This document shows positions 20,390 through 30,739 of a stretch of 64,000 nucleotides of DNA, one piece after another; position 1 is the first letter of the stretch, and the number at the start of each line of letters is the position of its first letter. Both the position numbers and the translations under genes were made by a program. This stretch comes from Skeletonema tropicum (lineage: Eukaryota > Bacillariophyta > Thalassiosirophyceae > Thalassiosirales > Thalassiosiraceae), in assembly GCA_037178625.1 (NCBI GenBank), contig CM074138.1, positions 1,674,001-1,738,000 on the forward strand, given 5' to 3'. The notes under the pieces were generated by a model that saw only the letters and a program-made list of their open reading frames with translations, had not been told where the DNA came from and ran no database searches.

Positions 20390-21187
20390 ATGACTATCTT
20401 CTTCATTTTACTCTTGCATACCCTCACATCAATTGGAGTGACTTCGTTCACCGCTCCATCATGTTCTTTTAGAACATCTACATCTAGCCAGTACCGTCGA
20501 GCACCTCAAAGAACTGTTGCAACACTCTACTTTTCAAGCACAGAAAATGATACTGACAACAAAGAAGTAGTGACATCAAATATAGATGATATCGACGGGA
20601 CAAAGGATGATACTGATGAAATTGATGATCGCTCCGTGACACTGCTTGAAAGAGCAAGAATAATTTCTTACCGTGTTGCAATGAGCGCATCTGCTCTTTG
20701 CTTATGTGTTCTGGCGGTAGACGATATAGGATTCCTTGAGGGGACTGGAGCAAATATTGGCCAGGTAGTAGAACAATCGTCTAACTTGCTGCCCATTCTG
20801 GCTGGAGGCTCTCTGAGTCTTTGCCCAGTGCCAAGAAACAAAATACTTGAGGTTGGAACACTTTCGTTGGGACTTGCAACGATAACTAGCAGTTTTGTCT
20901 CGAACGTTGGCGATATTCAACAACTGGTGGGATCTATATCTTGGTCCCTTTCAATAATAGCACTAATGGCAGTCAGCATCAGGGAGATTTTCTACTTTGG
21001 AGTTGAGTACAAGCAAGAGTGCATAATCACATTACTGACGCTGGCATTGATGTTTGATCACAGCAATCATATTCCCTTCACACTGCCACTCTGTGCACTG
21101 GGTATGTCGATATTGGCTGCAGGGAAGTTGTTTGAGCCGTGTAAGGAAGACCTTGTACGTTCCAACAGTGAGTTTTTAGCTGAGTAA
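20390..21187 (+). CDS. Plastid-targeted multi-pass membrane protein of unknown function
   Basis: 265 aa from the ATG at 20390. An in-frame ATG at 20174 would add 72 residues, but the 20390 start gives a proper signal peptide (MTIFFILLLHTLTSIGVTSF) with a TSF|TAPS junction, as in diatom plastid precursors, so it is preferred. After an acidic Asp-rich stretch come several hydrophobic helices (YRVAMSASALCLCVLAV, LLPILAGGSLSLCPV, SLGLATITSSFV, SWSLSIIALMAVSI, HIPFTLPLCALGMSILAAG). No family is recognised. It may be an integral protein of a plastid membrane. Confidence 0.7.
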   Translation: MTIFFILLLHTLTSIGVTSFTAPSCSFRTSTSSQYRRAPQRTVATLYFSSTENDTDNKEVVTSNIDDIDGTKDDTDEIDDRSVTLLERARIISYRVAMSASALCLCVLAVDDIGFLEGTGANIGQVVEQSSNLLPILAGGSLSLCPVPRNKILEVGTLSLGLATITSSFVSNVGDIQQLVGSISWSLSIIALMAVSIREIFYFGVEYKQECIITLLTLALMFDHSNHIPFTLPLCALGMSILAAGKLFEPCKEDLVRSNSEFLAE

Positions 21188-21649
21188 AATAGGAGCTGGA
21201 TGACTTTCTGGTACACCCAATCAAAAGACAAAAATTACAATGTGCATGTCTGAACAGAGCAGAGTAAAGATAATCGTTTTATCATGTCATGAGACATCAA
21301 CAAAACAAAACTTCAACCTCGCTTCCAACTGGATGATTTTCGACACGTGCAATTTTGTGCAACCTCTATTCATTGCAGCTCAATACCTTCTAACATATGG
21401 TACCGTGTAAATCCACAAGAATCTTTGAATAATTCTGATATCGGTGGGTAGATATCGATGACTCCTTCGCTCTCTCGAGCTTGCAATCCTGCCATGCCTA
21501 TCATATCTCTTTTTAAATATCTTCCGACGTGTCCTTTGTAGCTATGTAGTTTGTCCTCAGAGCCTCCATCCATGGCACAAGATAGGTACGATAGGTAGTT
21601 TACGTCTACGTACCATTTTGTATCTAGCACATATGTACCTTAAGTAAGA
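21188..21649. other. Intergenic; short minus-strand open frame without ATG
   Basis: An 86-codon minus frame (21370-21630) ends just beside the pogo-like insertion. It has no ATG at its start and follows a stop, so it could be a remnant of an exon cut off by the insertion or chance. No other feature. Confidence 0.3.
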
Positions 21650-21771
21650 TACCGTCTATACCTTAAAAAGTGTCCGGATTTTTCTGTTGTCCGGACTGTT
21701 TTTCAGGTGACTTGAAGGTGTCCGCAGCCTTTTTCGAGGAAGTGTCCGACCAGATTCGGATACTTTCAAAT

Positions 21772-22439
21772 TAGCGTAATGGAATTTCAAAAGGGTGAAA
21801 TTTCACTACTGCAACTTTCGTGAAATTTACAGGGTGAAAGTTGCACCAATTTTGGCCAACAATGAAATTTCACAAAAATTCTGGCGCGAACGGATGGTAC
21901 TGAACCAACACGTAGCACAAAAATAACCTAAGACCCTTCATTCCACCAACCACCAAACCCCAAAGAACACCACGCACCATCCAGATGATGAGTTTGTCAA
22001 CTCAGCGGAGAGTAACTCTTCACCAAAATGCTGGCGACTAACAATGCAGTATTACTTATTCCTCTGACTTCTATCGATTGGTTGCTAAGCCTCTAATGTC
22101 TATGGGAACTGTCGGATCGATGGATTGTGAGCGTAGGGCCAAACCTCTGAAGAACAGCATTCTTGTGAAGGATAGGAATAGGATGAAGGATCCAACTGGT
22201 GTTGCACTTCTTCGAGGGAAGGAAAACCTCCGTCATATCATGGATGCGAAGAAGATGCTTGGAAAGAAGCTTGCTGACAGTCTCTCTTAGAGTGATGTGT
22301 TGACTGCAGAGTGCAAAGTATTACGACTATCTCAGGATAAGCTAGAGTGAAATTTAATCCCTTGAAATTTCTGAAATTTCTGAAATTTCAACCTGCAATT
22401 TTCAACCCCCTCCAAAAATGGTGAAATTCCATTACGCTA
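21772..22439 (+). mobile_element. Non-autonomous hAT element nested in the pogo-like element
   Basis: Ends TAGCGTAATGGAATTTCA and its complement, flanked by an exact 8-base duplication TTTCAAAT (21764-21771 and 22440-22447), diagnostic of hAT elements. Near its 3' end it holds about 200 bases (22084-22290) coding the last part of a hAT transposase (FYRLVAKPLMSMGTVGSMDC to KKLADSLS). Those bases are the same as the corresponding part of the copy at 26482. The rest of the transposase is deleted. Confidence 0.9.
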
Positions 22440-22617
22440 TTTCAAATGCTTTGTGCGAAGCCAGCACGCACAACCCAGCACGGCCACACCACCACACCAT
22501 GTTGTAATACGACTACACACATCATACCATCATGTCGGAGGATGCCATCGAATACTCTCACCTCTGCTTCATGTTTACTCTGCTGAAATACTTATTGTAT
22601 AACATTTTGGCACACAT

Positions 22618-23348
22618 TTGTTCCATTCTATTTCAGGCGCGCCAACGAAGTACGATCCAACTAAACCACTCAGTCATAAATACGGAAGTAAAAACAGTAT
22701 TGCTCGAGAAATTCATGAACGCAAACCTGATCGCCATGGCAACCATTACCCTCCTCGCGACAAAGCGTACATTACAGTAGCGCCGAAGGCTTGCTCAAAC
22801 CATGCTCTTACCAAGCTCTACCTGAAGAAGATTAGCTTGCCCGCTGGTGGATATGAAAAGAGACAGGAGAATGCGAAAACAAGATTAGTGTGCTGTGGGA
22901 TGACTTCAAGTCACATTCTACAGCTGAGGTGAAAGACTTTTGCCTATCACTTCCTTGTCTTTCTGTGGATGTCTCACCAGGAGGACTAACCCCATGTGGA
23001 CAGCCTCTTGACAAGGTGATCAACAAGGTCTTCAAAGGTTACTTCCGTGACTTGTACGATGCATACAGCCTCATTGCTCCCGTCACAGAAAAAGGGACGC
23101 CTGAAGCTCCATCACGACAGCAATTGGCAACATGGGTTGTTCAGGCCTGGGATAAGATTCCTGAAGAAATGGTTAGAAAGTCATGGACTGCATGTGGATA
23201 CACTCCGGAAGAGGAGTTTTCCTTTTCGGATGAAGGGCAGGTTGTGCTTTGGACCGAAGATGAGGTACATAAAATGGTGAAGCAGTATTGTGGCCAGGAG
23301 GGGCTGGACCATCTTTTAGACGAGGAAAGTGGGAATGAAGATGATTAA
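22618..23348 (+). pseudogene. pogo-like DDE transposase, C-terminal fragment with frameshift
   Basis: Two overlapping frames make one coding trace. The first (to about 22890) carries KPLSHKYGSKNSIAREIHER and ends around ENAKTRLV. The second (22890-23348) continues with LWDDFKSHSTAEVKDFC, then PGGLTPCGQPLDKVINKVFK and PSRQQLATWVVQAWDKIPEE. The WDDFKSH block and the PGGLTPCGQPLD block are typical of the DDE_1 catalytic core of pogo/Tigger transposases. A one-base shift near 22890 separates them, and the N-terminal DNA-binding region is absent, so the gene is dead. Confidence 0.82.
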
Positions 23349-23647
23349 GTATTTGTTGTTACATGTTGCGCTAGCTCTAAGAAACCCTTGAAAGTGTCCG
23401 GATTCTAGAATGTGTCCGTGCATCCTTGCAGGGGGAGTGACAGTGTCCGGGCTGCAATAGTGTGGTCCTGTCCTACGGACACTTTTTAAGGTATAGACGG
23501 TACCATGTCTTATTGATCGATGAGAACTCCAGCCAACTGTCTCAGGCCGAATGCATGCAATGTTACAGAAGATGAGTTATGGTACAGCTCAAAATTCTCG
23601 ACATAAAACACTCAAGTATTGGATTAGCTTGCAAGTAATCAAATTCA

Positions 23648-24490
23648 ATGAATACACCAAGAGAACAACCAGCTGCACTGACTTTCAGCTCCCAACTCTT
23701 GAGGGGTGGGAACAGTCATCGACGCACGGAAGGTTCAAGCGATGCATCATACCCAAAAGATTGGGTTTTATTTACCACATGTGTAGGGGTTTGGTTCATA
23801 GCTGCACTCACTCTCAAATTATTCTGCATGAAAGTCTTCGACAAAAAGATACTGCGTAATCGCGAACGAGACTTTGAAGTGGCAATATCAGAGGCAGAGG
23901 CCAAGACACAACGACGACAACAGAGACAGAAGCAGCAAGAGCAAAAGCCTTCGCCACCAACATCTTCGACAGACGCATCACCTGAAGATCTAGAGATTCC
24001 AGAGGCAAAATTTGAGTTCTATGACAGTGACTTCCTCCTGACATACACTGACGAACATACAAAAGCGCCATCTGCTGGCTTTGCTCGACTCACAATGAAC
24101 AACAATGGAACAGGCTACACAATAAAAGGGATGTTTGCAGATGAAAGCAGCGCACAGATTCATGATGGATTTGTTGCCTACTCTGGAGATGCATGGTGGG
24201 TTACACACTCTAATGATGATGATAAACTGAGGGTTCTATCAACTGGCACGTTCAATTTTGGGACAAATCGATTTCATGGAATGTGGAGAGATAACAAGGG
24301 AAATCGTGGCAAATACGTCAGATTTGAGAGTACACGAGCCTTCATATCATCATCAAAAGAGACTCCAGTGACAACAAACCCATTAACATCCGAAGATAAC
24401 ATACGACGAGGAAGTAGCATGTTTTTGGGTACTACGAACCGTTCATTATCAAAGCTCGGCGACGAGGAGAAGCCTCTTCCTTCAGAATAA
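23648..24490 (+). CDS. Single-pass membrane protein of unknown function
   Basis: 280 aa, no intron. Residues ~38-62 (WVLFTTCVGVWFIAALTLKLFCM) form one membrane helix after a short polar N-terminus. A Gln/Arg-rich coiled-coil linker (EAEAKTQRRQQRQKQQEQK) follows, then a compact C-terminal domain of alternating strands (FEFYDSDFLLTYTDE, GYTIKGMFADE, DAWWVTHSNDD, GTFNFGTNRFHGMWRDNKGN) with a repeated G-x-F/W pattern that recalls a small beta barrel. No family recognised. It lies 146 bases downstream of the mariner-type element. Confidence 0.65.
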   Translation: MNTPREQPAALTFSSQLLRGGNSHRRTEGSSDASYPKDWVLFTTCVGVWFIAALTLKLFCMKVFDKKILRNRERDFEVAISEAEAKTQRRQQRQKQQEQKPSPPTSSTDASPEDLEIPEAKFEFYDSDFLLTYTDEHTKAPSAGFARLTMNNNGTGYTIKGMFADESSAQIHDGFVAYSGDAWWVTHSNDDDKLRVLSTGTFNFGTNRFHGMWRDNKGNRGKYVRFESTRAFISSSKETPVTTNPLTSEDNIRRGSSMFLGTTNRSLSKLGDEEKPLPSE

Positions 24491-24762
24491 ACTCGTTGTA
24501 CTTCTACTGATGTGAACATTCTAAGTATGTACTTCTATGAACAAGGCCGGTGCTGGTGCTTGGGGTACTAGTCCAGATCCAATTTGTTTTGACAAAATAG
24601 CTAAGTTAAAACCCAGAGATTAAAAAACACTCATTATACTGAGGCGAGATAACCTGAACCCACCACAGCCCTAGCTCGTTCTATCAAACCAGGTCTTAAG
24701 ATTTTGAACCAAGTACAGATTGCATACACACATATATATTTAACGATGGCATGCAATATTAT

Positions 24763-26272
24763 CTAGACACCCTTCGCCATTTGAGCTATCTTTTCCTTGT
24801 CTTTCCGTTCTTTGGCCAACCTGGCACACACATTTTTGTGTCCTCGCTTCCAATCGGCTACCTGGCACTCTCGGCCACAATCTGAAACAAACAAAAACAA
24901 AAGTAAGGATTTGGATTTGATATCTGACACTCTTCGTACAACACAGGGATTTGAATGCGATAAACTTACACAATACTGCCCTGCACCGCGAACAGCTCTG
25001 CAAGTTCTTCGTTTCACAGCAATACTTAATCCACTCTGATTTGCCGGGACCACTACACATCCTCTTAAGAAATCCCAATTCAGTGGGTCCCTCATCTTCC
25101 GGTGTCCAATCTCGTTGAACACTCTCGAGTTCTTCATGTTCGAAGGATCCGAAAGCATATTCACAGCCTTCCATGAGATCATCTTTAGTGTCTTTGAATA
25201 CATCAAGTCGAGCTTGATAGTTCCCGGGTTCCTTGAAATTGATCCCTCTAGCCCTGCATTCTTCTACAAAACCCAGAACCCATTTCTTTTGATAATGACC
25301 GAAGTCTAGATACTGGGAGCAAACAGCAAAAATGCGTCTTTCGTCAAAAGCTAAAAGTTTGGGATCCCATGATGATGCATACACCTTCATCAGAAGATTA
25401 ATGTTGCGCTGGAGAGCGTTTATTCTAGGTAGTTGCGATGGGTCAGCATAGCTATTGTAGTTCACTTTGCCAATAATCAGAGCATTATCTGTTGCAGAGC
25501 CATAGTCCATCAGCTTCGTATCAAAACACAAGTTGAGAGCCCTGTACCATTTTTCTAATTTCTGGCATCGAAAATCAAAATTGACATTGCATAGTGGAAA
25601 GACATCCTGAAAACCATGATGGTTACTAGGAGTGTCTTCCTGAAGTGCAGCATCACAAAGCCTACGCCAATTGAAGGCAGTTTCTTCATCCTCATTCAAC
25701 GGGCGAATGGAGTCACGCTCTCTTTTGGACACCGGGCCTCCTGCAAAGATTTTCATCAGATCGTTATGTACAGACATCATGTCTACCGGTGTGGAAACTT
25801 TTTTATCAACATGAAATTCCCCAACATTCTTTCCCTTCTTCAGCTTCTTCATATTTTTCTCGGCTCTGTGCTCGATCAGAGCTTCTTTTACTGTGTATTC
25901 TTCTATCTCTTGCTCAGTTCTTTGCGCTCCGCTCCTATCTTCCTCATCATAATAAAGTAGGTCCTCTCCAACATCGTAAAGATCATATTGCATATCGATT
26001 TCAATCTCAAGAGCGGTGAAGAGGACATCAATAATCGCCCTATACGTCGAGTTGTGCTGGATGGTATCCGGAGGAAGCGGTTCATCCTCGCACAACATCC
26101 CGATGGCGACATCGGCCACAAGTTTCAATCTTTGAGCTTTGCTCAGGTGACTGAAAATTGGAACGCGATCGGGCTTATCGGTGGAACCCTCTTCGGCTTC
26201 GTTGATGTAGTGATGACAAACGGCAGCGAAGAGCTCCGCCTGAGCACCTTTTAACTTCCTTCGAGGGGCCAT
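24763..26272 (-). CDS. MYND zinc-finger protein
   Basis: Exons 26272-24970 and 24881-24763 (88-base intron, GTAAGT...TTTCAG, phase 1) give 473 aa. The body is mostly helical and charged and of no recognised family. The splice joins the halves of a complete MYND zinc finger at the C-terminus: CSRCRAVLYCGRECQVADWK followed by RGHKNVC, matching C-x2-C...C-x3-C...H-x3-C. Without splicing the finger is broken, which supports the intron. MYND domains bind proline-rich peptides; the partner is unknown. The 5' end lies 94 bases from the hAT-like element at 26367. Confidence 0.85.
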
Positions 26273-26481
26273 GATCTCCTAATGGTCGTAGCATAGGCGT
26301 AGGCACGCTTTTCTGTAGGAGGTTTTTTGCATCGATCGCCAGATTGTTTGAGATTTGTGTTCGGATCAGGGTTGTATACCTACTCCGAAAATACGTAGGT
26401 ACCTACGTATTGGGTAATACCCATCCGTATTTTCGACTGGGTACGTATTACTTGGTTACGTACCCATTACCTAGGTGACCC

Positions 26482-27355
26482 TAGCGTAATGGAATTTCAA
26501 AAGGGTGAAATTTCACTACTGCAACTTTCGTGAAATTTACAGGGTGAAAGTTGCACCAATTTTGGCCAACAATGAAATTTCACAAAAATTCTGGCGCGAA
26601 CGGATGGTACTGAACCAACACGTAGCACAAAAATAACCTAAGACCCTTCATTCCACCAACTCTCGTGTGTGGAGGGAGTTGTTCTACCTGCAGACTAACA
26701 AGGCTGCGCTCGTAAGGAAGATGATCGAGTGGTATGTGCCTTTGGGTGAAGATGGTTCTGATGAGATGCGGAGGAGAGTTAAAAAGGATTTTGAGGACTT
26801 TGATACTCAAAACAATGACTGGTTTCATTCTTTTGACGTTCCACTTCCATCGCTTCCATCTTTGGAACAGCTGCAACAGAACAACAAGTCTTTTAGTATC
26901 AAAAATGTGGTACAGTATGTGGAATCAACTGGTGCTATTTCTGGTCGCATCACGTGGTTTGAATGTTATGCAGGATCATCTGACTTCTATCGATTGGTTG
27001 CTAAGCCTCTAATGTCTATGGGAACTGTCGGATCGATGGATTGTGAGCGTAGGGCCAAACCTCTGAAGAACAGCATTCTTGTGAAGGATAGGAATAGGAT
27101 GAAGGATCCAACTGGTGTTGCACTTCTTCGAGGGAAGGAAAACCTCCGTCATATCATGGATGCGAAGAAGATGCTTGGAAAGAAGCTTGCTGACAGTCTC
27201 TCTTAGAGTGATGTGTTGACTGCAGAGTGCAAAGTATTACGACTATCTCAGGATAAGCTAGAGTGAAATTTAATCCCTTGAAATTTCTGAAATTTCTGAA
27301 ATTTCAACCTGCAATTTTCAACCCCCTCCAAAAATGGTGAAATTCCATTACGCTA
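26482..27355 (+). mobile_element. Non-autonomous hAT element, longer copy
   Basis: Same family as the elements at 1 and 21772: ends TAGCGTAATGGAATTTCA and complement, with the exact 8-base duplication GGTGACCC at 26474-26481 and 27356-27363. At 874 bases it retains more of the transposase gene than the 21772 copy. Its left ~180 bases match the other two copies almost base for base, suggesting recent movement. Confidence 0.92.
26667..27206 (+). pseudogene. hAT transposase C-terminal remnant
   Basis: 179 codons open to the stop at 27204-27206. The end (MSMGTVGSMDCERRAKPLKN, then LRHIMDAKKML) fits the conserved C-terminal dimerisation region of hAT transposases, where an S/M-x-ER-x-F-like block precedes a terminal helix. 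The N-terminal BED finger and most of the catalytic core are missing. This is an internally deleted derivative that would need a transposase supplied elsewhere. Confidence 0.7.
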
Positions 27356-27993
27356 GGTGACCCAGTTAGGTACGAGTTAGGTCCTTGAATGGGTACTTTT
27401 CTGAAGAATTTTGGCCATTTCAGGGGTAAATTTCGCTATTTTACGGGTATTTTGAGCTCTTCTGTACCTGATTAGGAGTACCCAGAAGGTAGTTACCCTT
27501 AGGTAAGTACGTATCAGGTAAGTACCCATACAGAAATCGAGCAGGTACGTACTCAATAGTTACACCCAATACCCAAAAAATACCTGATACCCAGGTATTT
27601 TTTCGGTGGGTACGGAGTGGGTATACAACCCTGGTTCGGATTGCTATCCATGGTGATAATTTAGGGCAACATCAGGGCGATCACAGATTTTGCCCCGTTT
27701 GTTCTACACTCTAATAATTCAAATCTCCACTGTCCACCGCACTGGCACATGTCGTGGGGGGACAGCGGTCACGCGCCCCTTTTCTACTCAGAAACCTTTC
27801 ACCTCCATCACATCCTATCTATCTATCCCTCCATCCTCCTCCATCCCATATCGCATCCATCGTCCTCTGCCTCCTGCCTCGTCCATCGTGTCCACCGAGC
27901 GCCCGCCGCATAGCTAGTACTATCGGTCTCTCAACTCTCAACCTCGAATGCTCTCCACCTCCGTGATGTGTGGTAGGTAAATTCAACAACACC

Positions 27994-29685
27994 ATGTGTG
28001 GCAGCTACCGGAAAATCTACCTTGCGAGTGCTCTGCCATCAATTGCGTCATCACTGTTAATATTGCCGCCATCATCCATTTCCAACAGATGCTGCCATTA
28101 CAGCAAACATGTCAATTCATGTTCTCGTTATGCATCGATCAAGTATGCTCACAAAGATGATGTTATAAGAGGAGAAAATGATGACAAGTATGTGCTTGAA
28201 TGGAAGGAAGACATGATAGATAGCATAAGAGCAACAAACATCAAGAGCAATACCGTCAACGATGACGGACACTTATTCAATGCAAAACTATTTTCGGCAT
28301 CAAAAGCGTGGGGTAGGCGACCATTTCTATTACGGAATGCATTTGATGCAGACAAGCTGATGATACTTGACGATGATTCAAGTATGCAAGAAGCAGATGA
28401 TGATGATGATAACGACGGCGAGTTTGTTCCATGGCCATCATGGCACGATGTTGTAGATATTGCAACAGATGAAGATGCAGAGTCCAGGATAATCTCTCAC
28501 ATTCCAGGAGATTACTCGACATTTGACATAGAATGGGGAGCACTCTCTGATGCAAAATTCGATGCATGGTTATCCAAAGAGACAGCAGCCGAAGCAATAA
28601 CCAATCAGGAAGCGGAACATGCACGAAAAGAAACACTTGTGGTCAATGATATTGATAGATTTCATCCTCCACTGGCAGATTGGATCTATGACACCTTTGA
28701 TTTCATACCCAATTGGAGAATGGATGATGGACAGATCAGCTTGGCCGAAGTGAGTGGAGGAATTGGACCGCACGTCGACAATTACGATGTATTCTTGATA
28801 CAAATGAATGGATCAAGAACATGGCAGGTAGGGAAACGAAAGATAGATGCAAGTGAAGAGCGAGATCGGCTCATTGATGGTATAGATGTTCGTGTATTGA
28901 GTGACTGGAAATACGAACACGGCGTAGATAATACAAACGTTGAGGAGTGGGTACTGAATCCAGGAGATATGCTTTATCTTCCACCGCGGGTGCCACATTG
29001 TGGGATTGCATTATCTGCTGGATGCATGACATTGAGTGTGGGATGTCGAGCACCGTCTGTATCTGACTTGGTGTCAAGACTTGCTGAGCGATTTTCGAAT
29101 TCGGTAGAAGATTTTGCTGTAAGGAGGTATACGGACGATGACTTACTGGATGATGATGATGATGGCTCAAGTGACAACTTTTCACCTGGTGAGATTACTG
29201 CAAAGGCCAAGGAAGATGCCAAGCATCTCGTCTTGAATGCACTGCAAAATATGATCGATGATGACTCTGTTTGGGATGAATTCTTTGGACGCTATGTTAC
29301 AGAACCCAAGCGTCTTAGAAATAACTACCCCATACCGCTGGAAGATGATGACGAGTGCGATGGGCCAACTGTACAAGATGTGTTAAATGGATGTGGGATG
29401 TTGTATCACGCAGAAGGAATCTGCTTCAGCTATTCTGAGGTAACTTCTGAAGGTTTGAGTGGAACAACAACGACCATTTATCGATTGTTTGTTAATGGTG
29501 AAATGTGGGAAAGTGACTCAGTAGACGACGGAATATTGTACGAAACGCTTGCCAATAATAGAATGCTAGACGAGTCAGTGCTGTTGGTGTTGGCATCAAT
29601 AAAAAATGATGTAATACGTGAAAAGAACATAGAGTTTCTTGAGGAGCTCGTATCAATTGGACTTTTGTATTGCTCGGAAGAGTAG
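27994..29685 (+). CDS. RoxA/YcfD-like JmjC oxygenase (ribosomal protein hydroxylase family)
   Basis: 563 aa from the ATG at 27994 (MCGSYRK); codons upstream lack an ATG. The hydrophobic Ser-rich N-terminus suggests organelle import. The cupin core shows GGIGPHVDNYDVFLIQ (H260, D262), RTWQVGKR and GDMLYLPPRVPHCGIALS (H335), the HxD...H Fe(II) triad and spacing of the Cupin_4 family. Bacterial YcfD/RoxA hydroxylates an Arg of ribosomal protein L16; the eukaryotic relatives MINA53 and NO66 act on ribosomal proteins L27a and L8. The sequence order is closer to YcfD, so an organellar ribosome target is plausible (inference). A 2-oxoglutarate requirement is expected. The upstream region is pyrimidine-rich. 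Confidence 0.85.
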   Translation: MCGSYRKIYLASALPSIASSLLILPPSSISNRCCHYSKHVNSCSRYASIKYAHKDDVIRGENDDKYVLEWKEDMIDSIRATNIKSNTVNDDGHLFNAKLFSASKAWGRRPFLLRNAFDADKLMILDDDSSMQEADDDDDNDGEFVPWPSWHDVVDIATDEDAESRIISHIPGDYSTFDIEWGALSDAKFDAWLSKETAAEAITNQEAEHARKETLVVNDIDRFHPPLADWIYDTFDFIPNWRMDDGQISLAEVSGGIGPHVDNYDVFLIQMNGSRTWQVGKRKIDASEERDRLIDGIDVRVLSDWKYEHGVDNTNVEEWVLNPGDMLYLPPRVPHCGIALSAGCMTLSVGCRAPSVSDLVSRLAERFSNSVEDFAVRRYTDDDLLDDDDDGSSDNFSPGEITAKAKEDAKHLVLNALQNMIDDDSVWDEFFGRYVTEPKRLRNNYPIPLEDDDECDGPTVQDVLNGCGMLYHAEGICFSYSEVTSEGLSGTTTTIYRLFVNGEMWESDSVDDGILYETLANNRMLDESVLLVLASIKNDVIREKNIEFLEELVSIGLLYCSEE

Positions 29686-29847
29686 AAGTCAGCTACAGAC
29701 CGGGTTTTATCTGATGTATTAGAGATGACTGTTTCATAGGAAATGCTAAGCTTAACTTTACGACTCATATCGACTGCCAAACAAACAACCTTCCAACCAC
29801 ACACATGATTACTCCCGTAGTCTCGTTACATTTCTTGCCGCATCGTT

Positions 29848-30312
29848 TCAGCTACTTCGTGAGGAACATTTCTCAGAAGCCGCCTTGGCCTTGGGAAGAG
29901 GCTCTTTCTCGTTGTCTTCATGGTCTGGGATATCCAAGGGACACTCCTGGACGCCAGGATTGGAGTAGATCCAAATCACTTCAGGAATACGTAATCTTCG
30001 AGCTTCCTGAAATGGAAGAAAGAGCGAATCAAGACCTGGGCGTACTTCCGAGGTACGTACGCGTTCGTGTTGATGTTGACTACGACGTGCTAGATCACTG
30101 GAAAGGAAGAGCGACTGAACATCTCTAAACTCTTGATCAAATTCATTTAACAGCGCTGCTTGCTTCTTGTTGCTGTTGATTTTGCGTCGTTTTTTAGGCT
30201 TGCCATCATCGCTGCCGCTGCTGCCGCCGCCGTCGCGATGGTTAACATTATCTCGCTTGTCGATCCTGATTGGTGTTATGACGGCTCGGGCACGGGAGGA
30301 TGGTGTCATCAT
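29848..30312 (-). CDS. Small basic protein, possible nuclear protein, unknown
   Basis: 154 aa starting at tandem ATGs. Contains GKPKKRRKINSNKKQ, a strong nuclear/nucleolar-type basic signal, then a helical segment (LLNEFDQEFRDVQSLFLSSD). No family is recognised. It is convergent with the RoxA-like gene (162 bases between stops). The frame is longer and more plausible than the opposing one at 29805-30128, but evidence for expression is lacking. Confidence 0.45.
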   Translation of the reverse strand: MMTPSSRARAVITPIRIDKRDNVNHRDGGGSSGSDDGKPKKRRKINSNKKQAALLNEFDQEFRDVQSLFLSSDLARRSQHQHERVRTSEVRPGLDSLFLPFQEARRLRIPEVIWIYSNPGVQECPLDIPDHEDNEKEPLPKAKAASEKCSSRSS

Positions 30313-30739
30313 GGTGTTTGCTGAGTGAAGTTAATGTCTGTTATTTCAATATCTGTTTGGGAATTGTGAGGTGAGTGAGTGAAAAAGTTCTTGTTCTACA
30401 ATAAGTACATCTCCACTCTGTGCTGCCGCTGCCGGTAAAATACGATATTTGGCAGCTATCTGGCAGCTTCGCTTGCCAATTAATCATGTATGTATTCTCG
30501 GCCGGTTTCTGTAAAAAATTGGTGTGGTTCGCAAAACACTGTACGTCTCGCTCATAGGAATTAAATGAATACAACTAACCCAAAAAGATAACTGAGACCT
30601 ATTGCAGAAGGCACAATTCGGTTCGCAGTCCTACTCTTCTTATTTCGCAAAAAAAAGAACCACATGGTACCCCTTTATTTAAGTTAAGGATGCCAGAAAG
30701 TTCGCATTTCACATTCCTTTCTGCGAACCGCACCGGTAC
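30313..30739. other. Intergenic region upstream of the Mutator-like element
   Basis: About 430 bases with no gene. Its right end holds the left copy of the GCACCGGTAC duplication (30730-30739). Confidence 0.5.

Larger units (their letters stand above)
21652..23500 (+). mobile_element. pogo/Tc1-mariner-type transposon, disrupted by a hAT insertion
   Basis: Terminal inverted repeats begin CCGTCTATACCTTAAAAAGT (21652 onward; complement ends at 23500) and continue with GTCCGG. Both ends are flanked by TA (21650-21651 and 23501-23502), the Tc1/mariner target duplication. Further GTGTCCG repeats lie inside both ends. The interior encodes the C-terminal half of a DDE transposase (see 22618-23348). 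A 668-base hAT element sits at 21772-22439, so the mariner-type element is older. Confidence 0.85.
26367..27633. mobile_element. hAT-like non-autonomous element (CAGGGTTG ends), host of a nested hAT
   Basis: Ends read CAGGGTTGTATACC and its complement, flanked by an exact 8-base duplication GTTCGGAT (26359-26366 and 27634-27641). The interior is non-coding and rich in GTACC/GGTAC-type repeats (TACCTACG, GGGTACG). A second hAT of a different family is inserted at 26482-27355; without it the element is about 390 bases. A related element occurs at 50765. Confidence 0.85.

Noticed and set aside
21370..21630. 86-codon gene next to the pogo-like element
   Set aside because: No ATG at the start, stop just upstream and no recognised family; kept only as a possible remnant.
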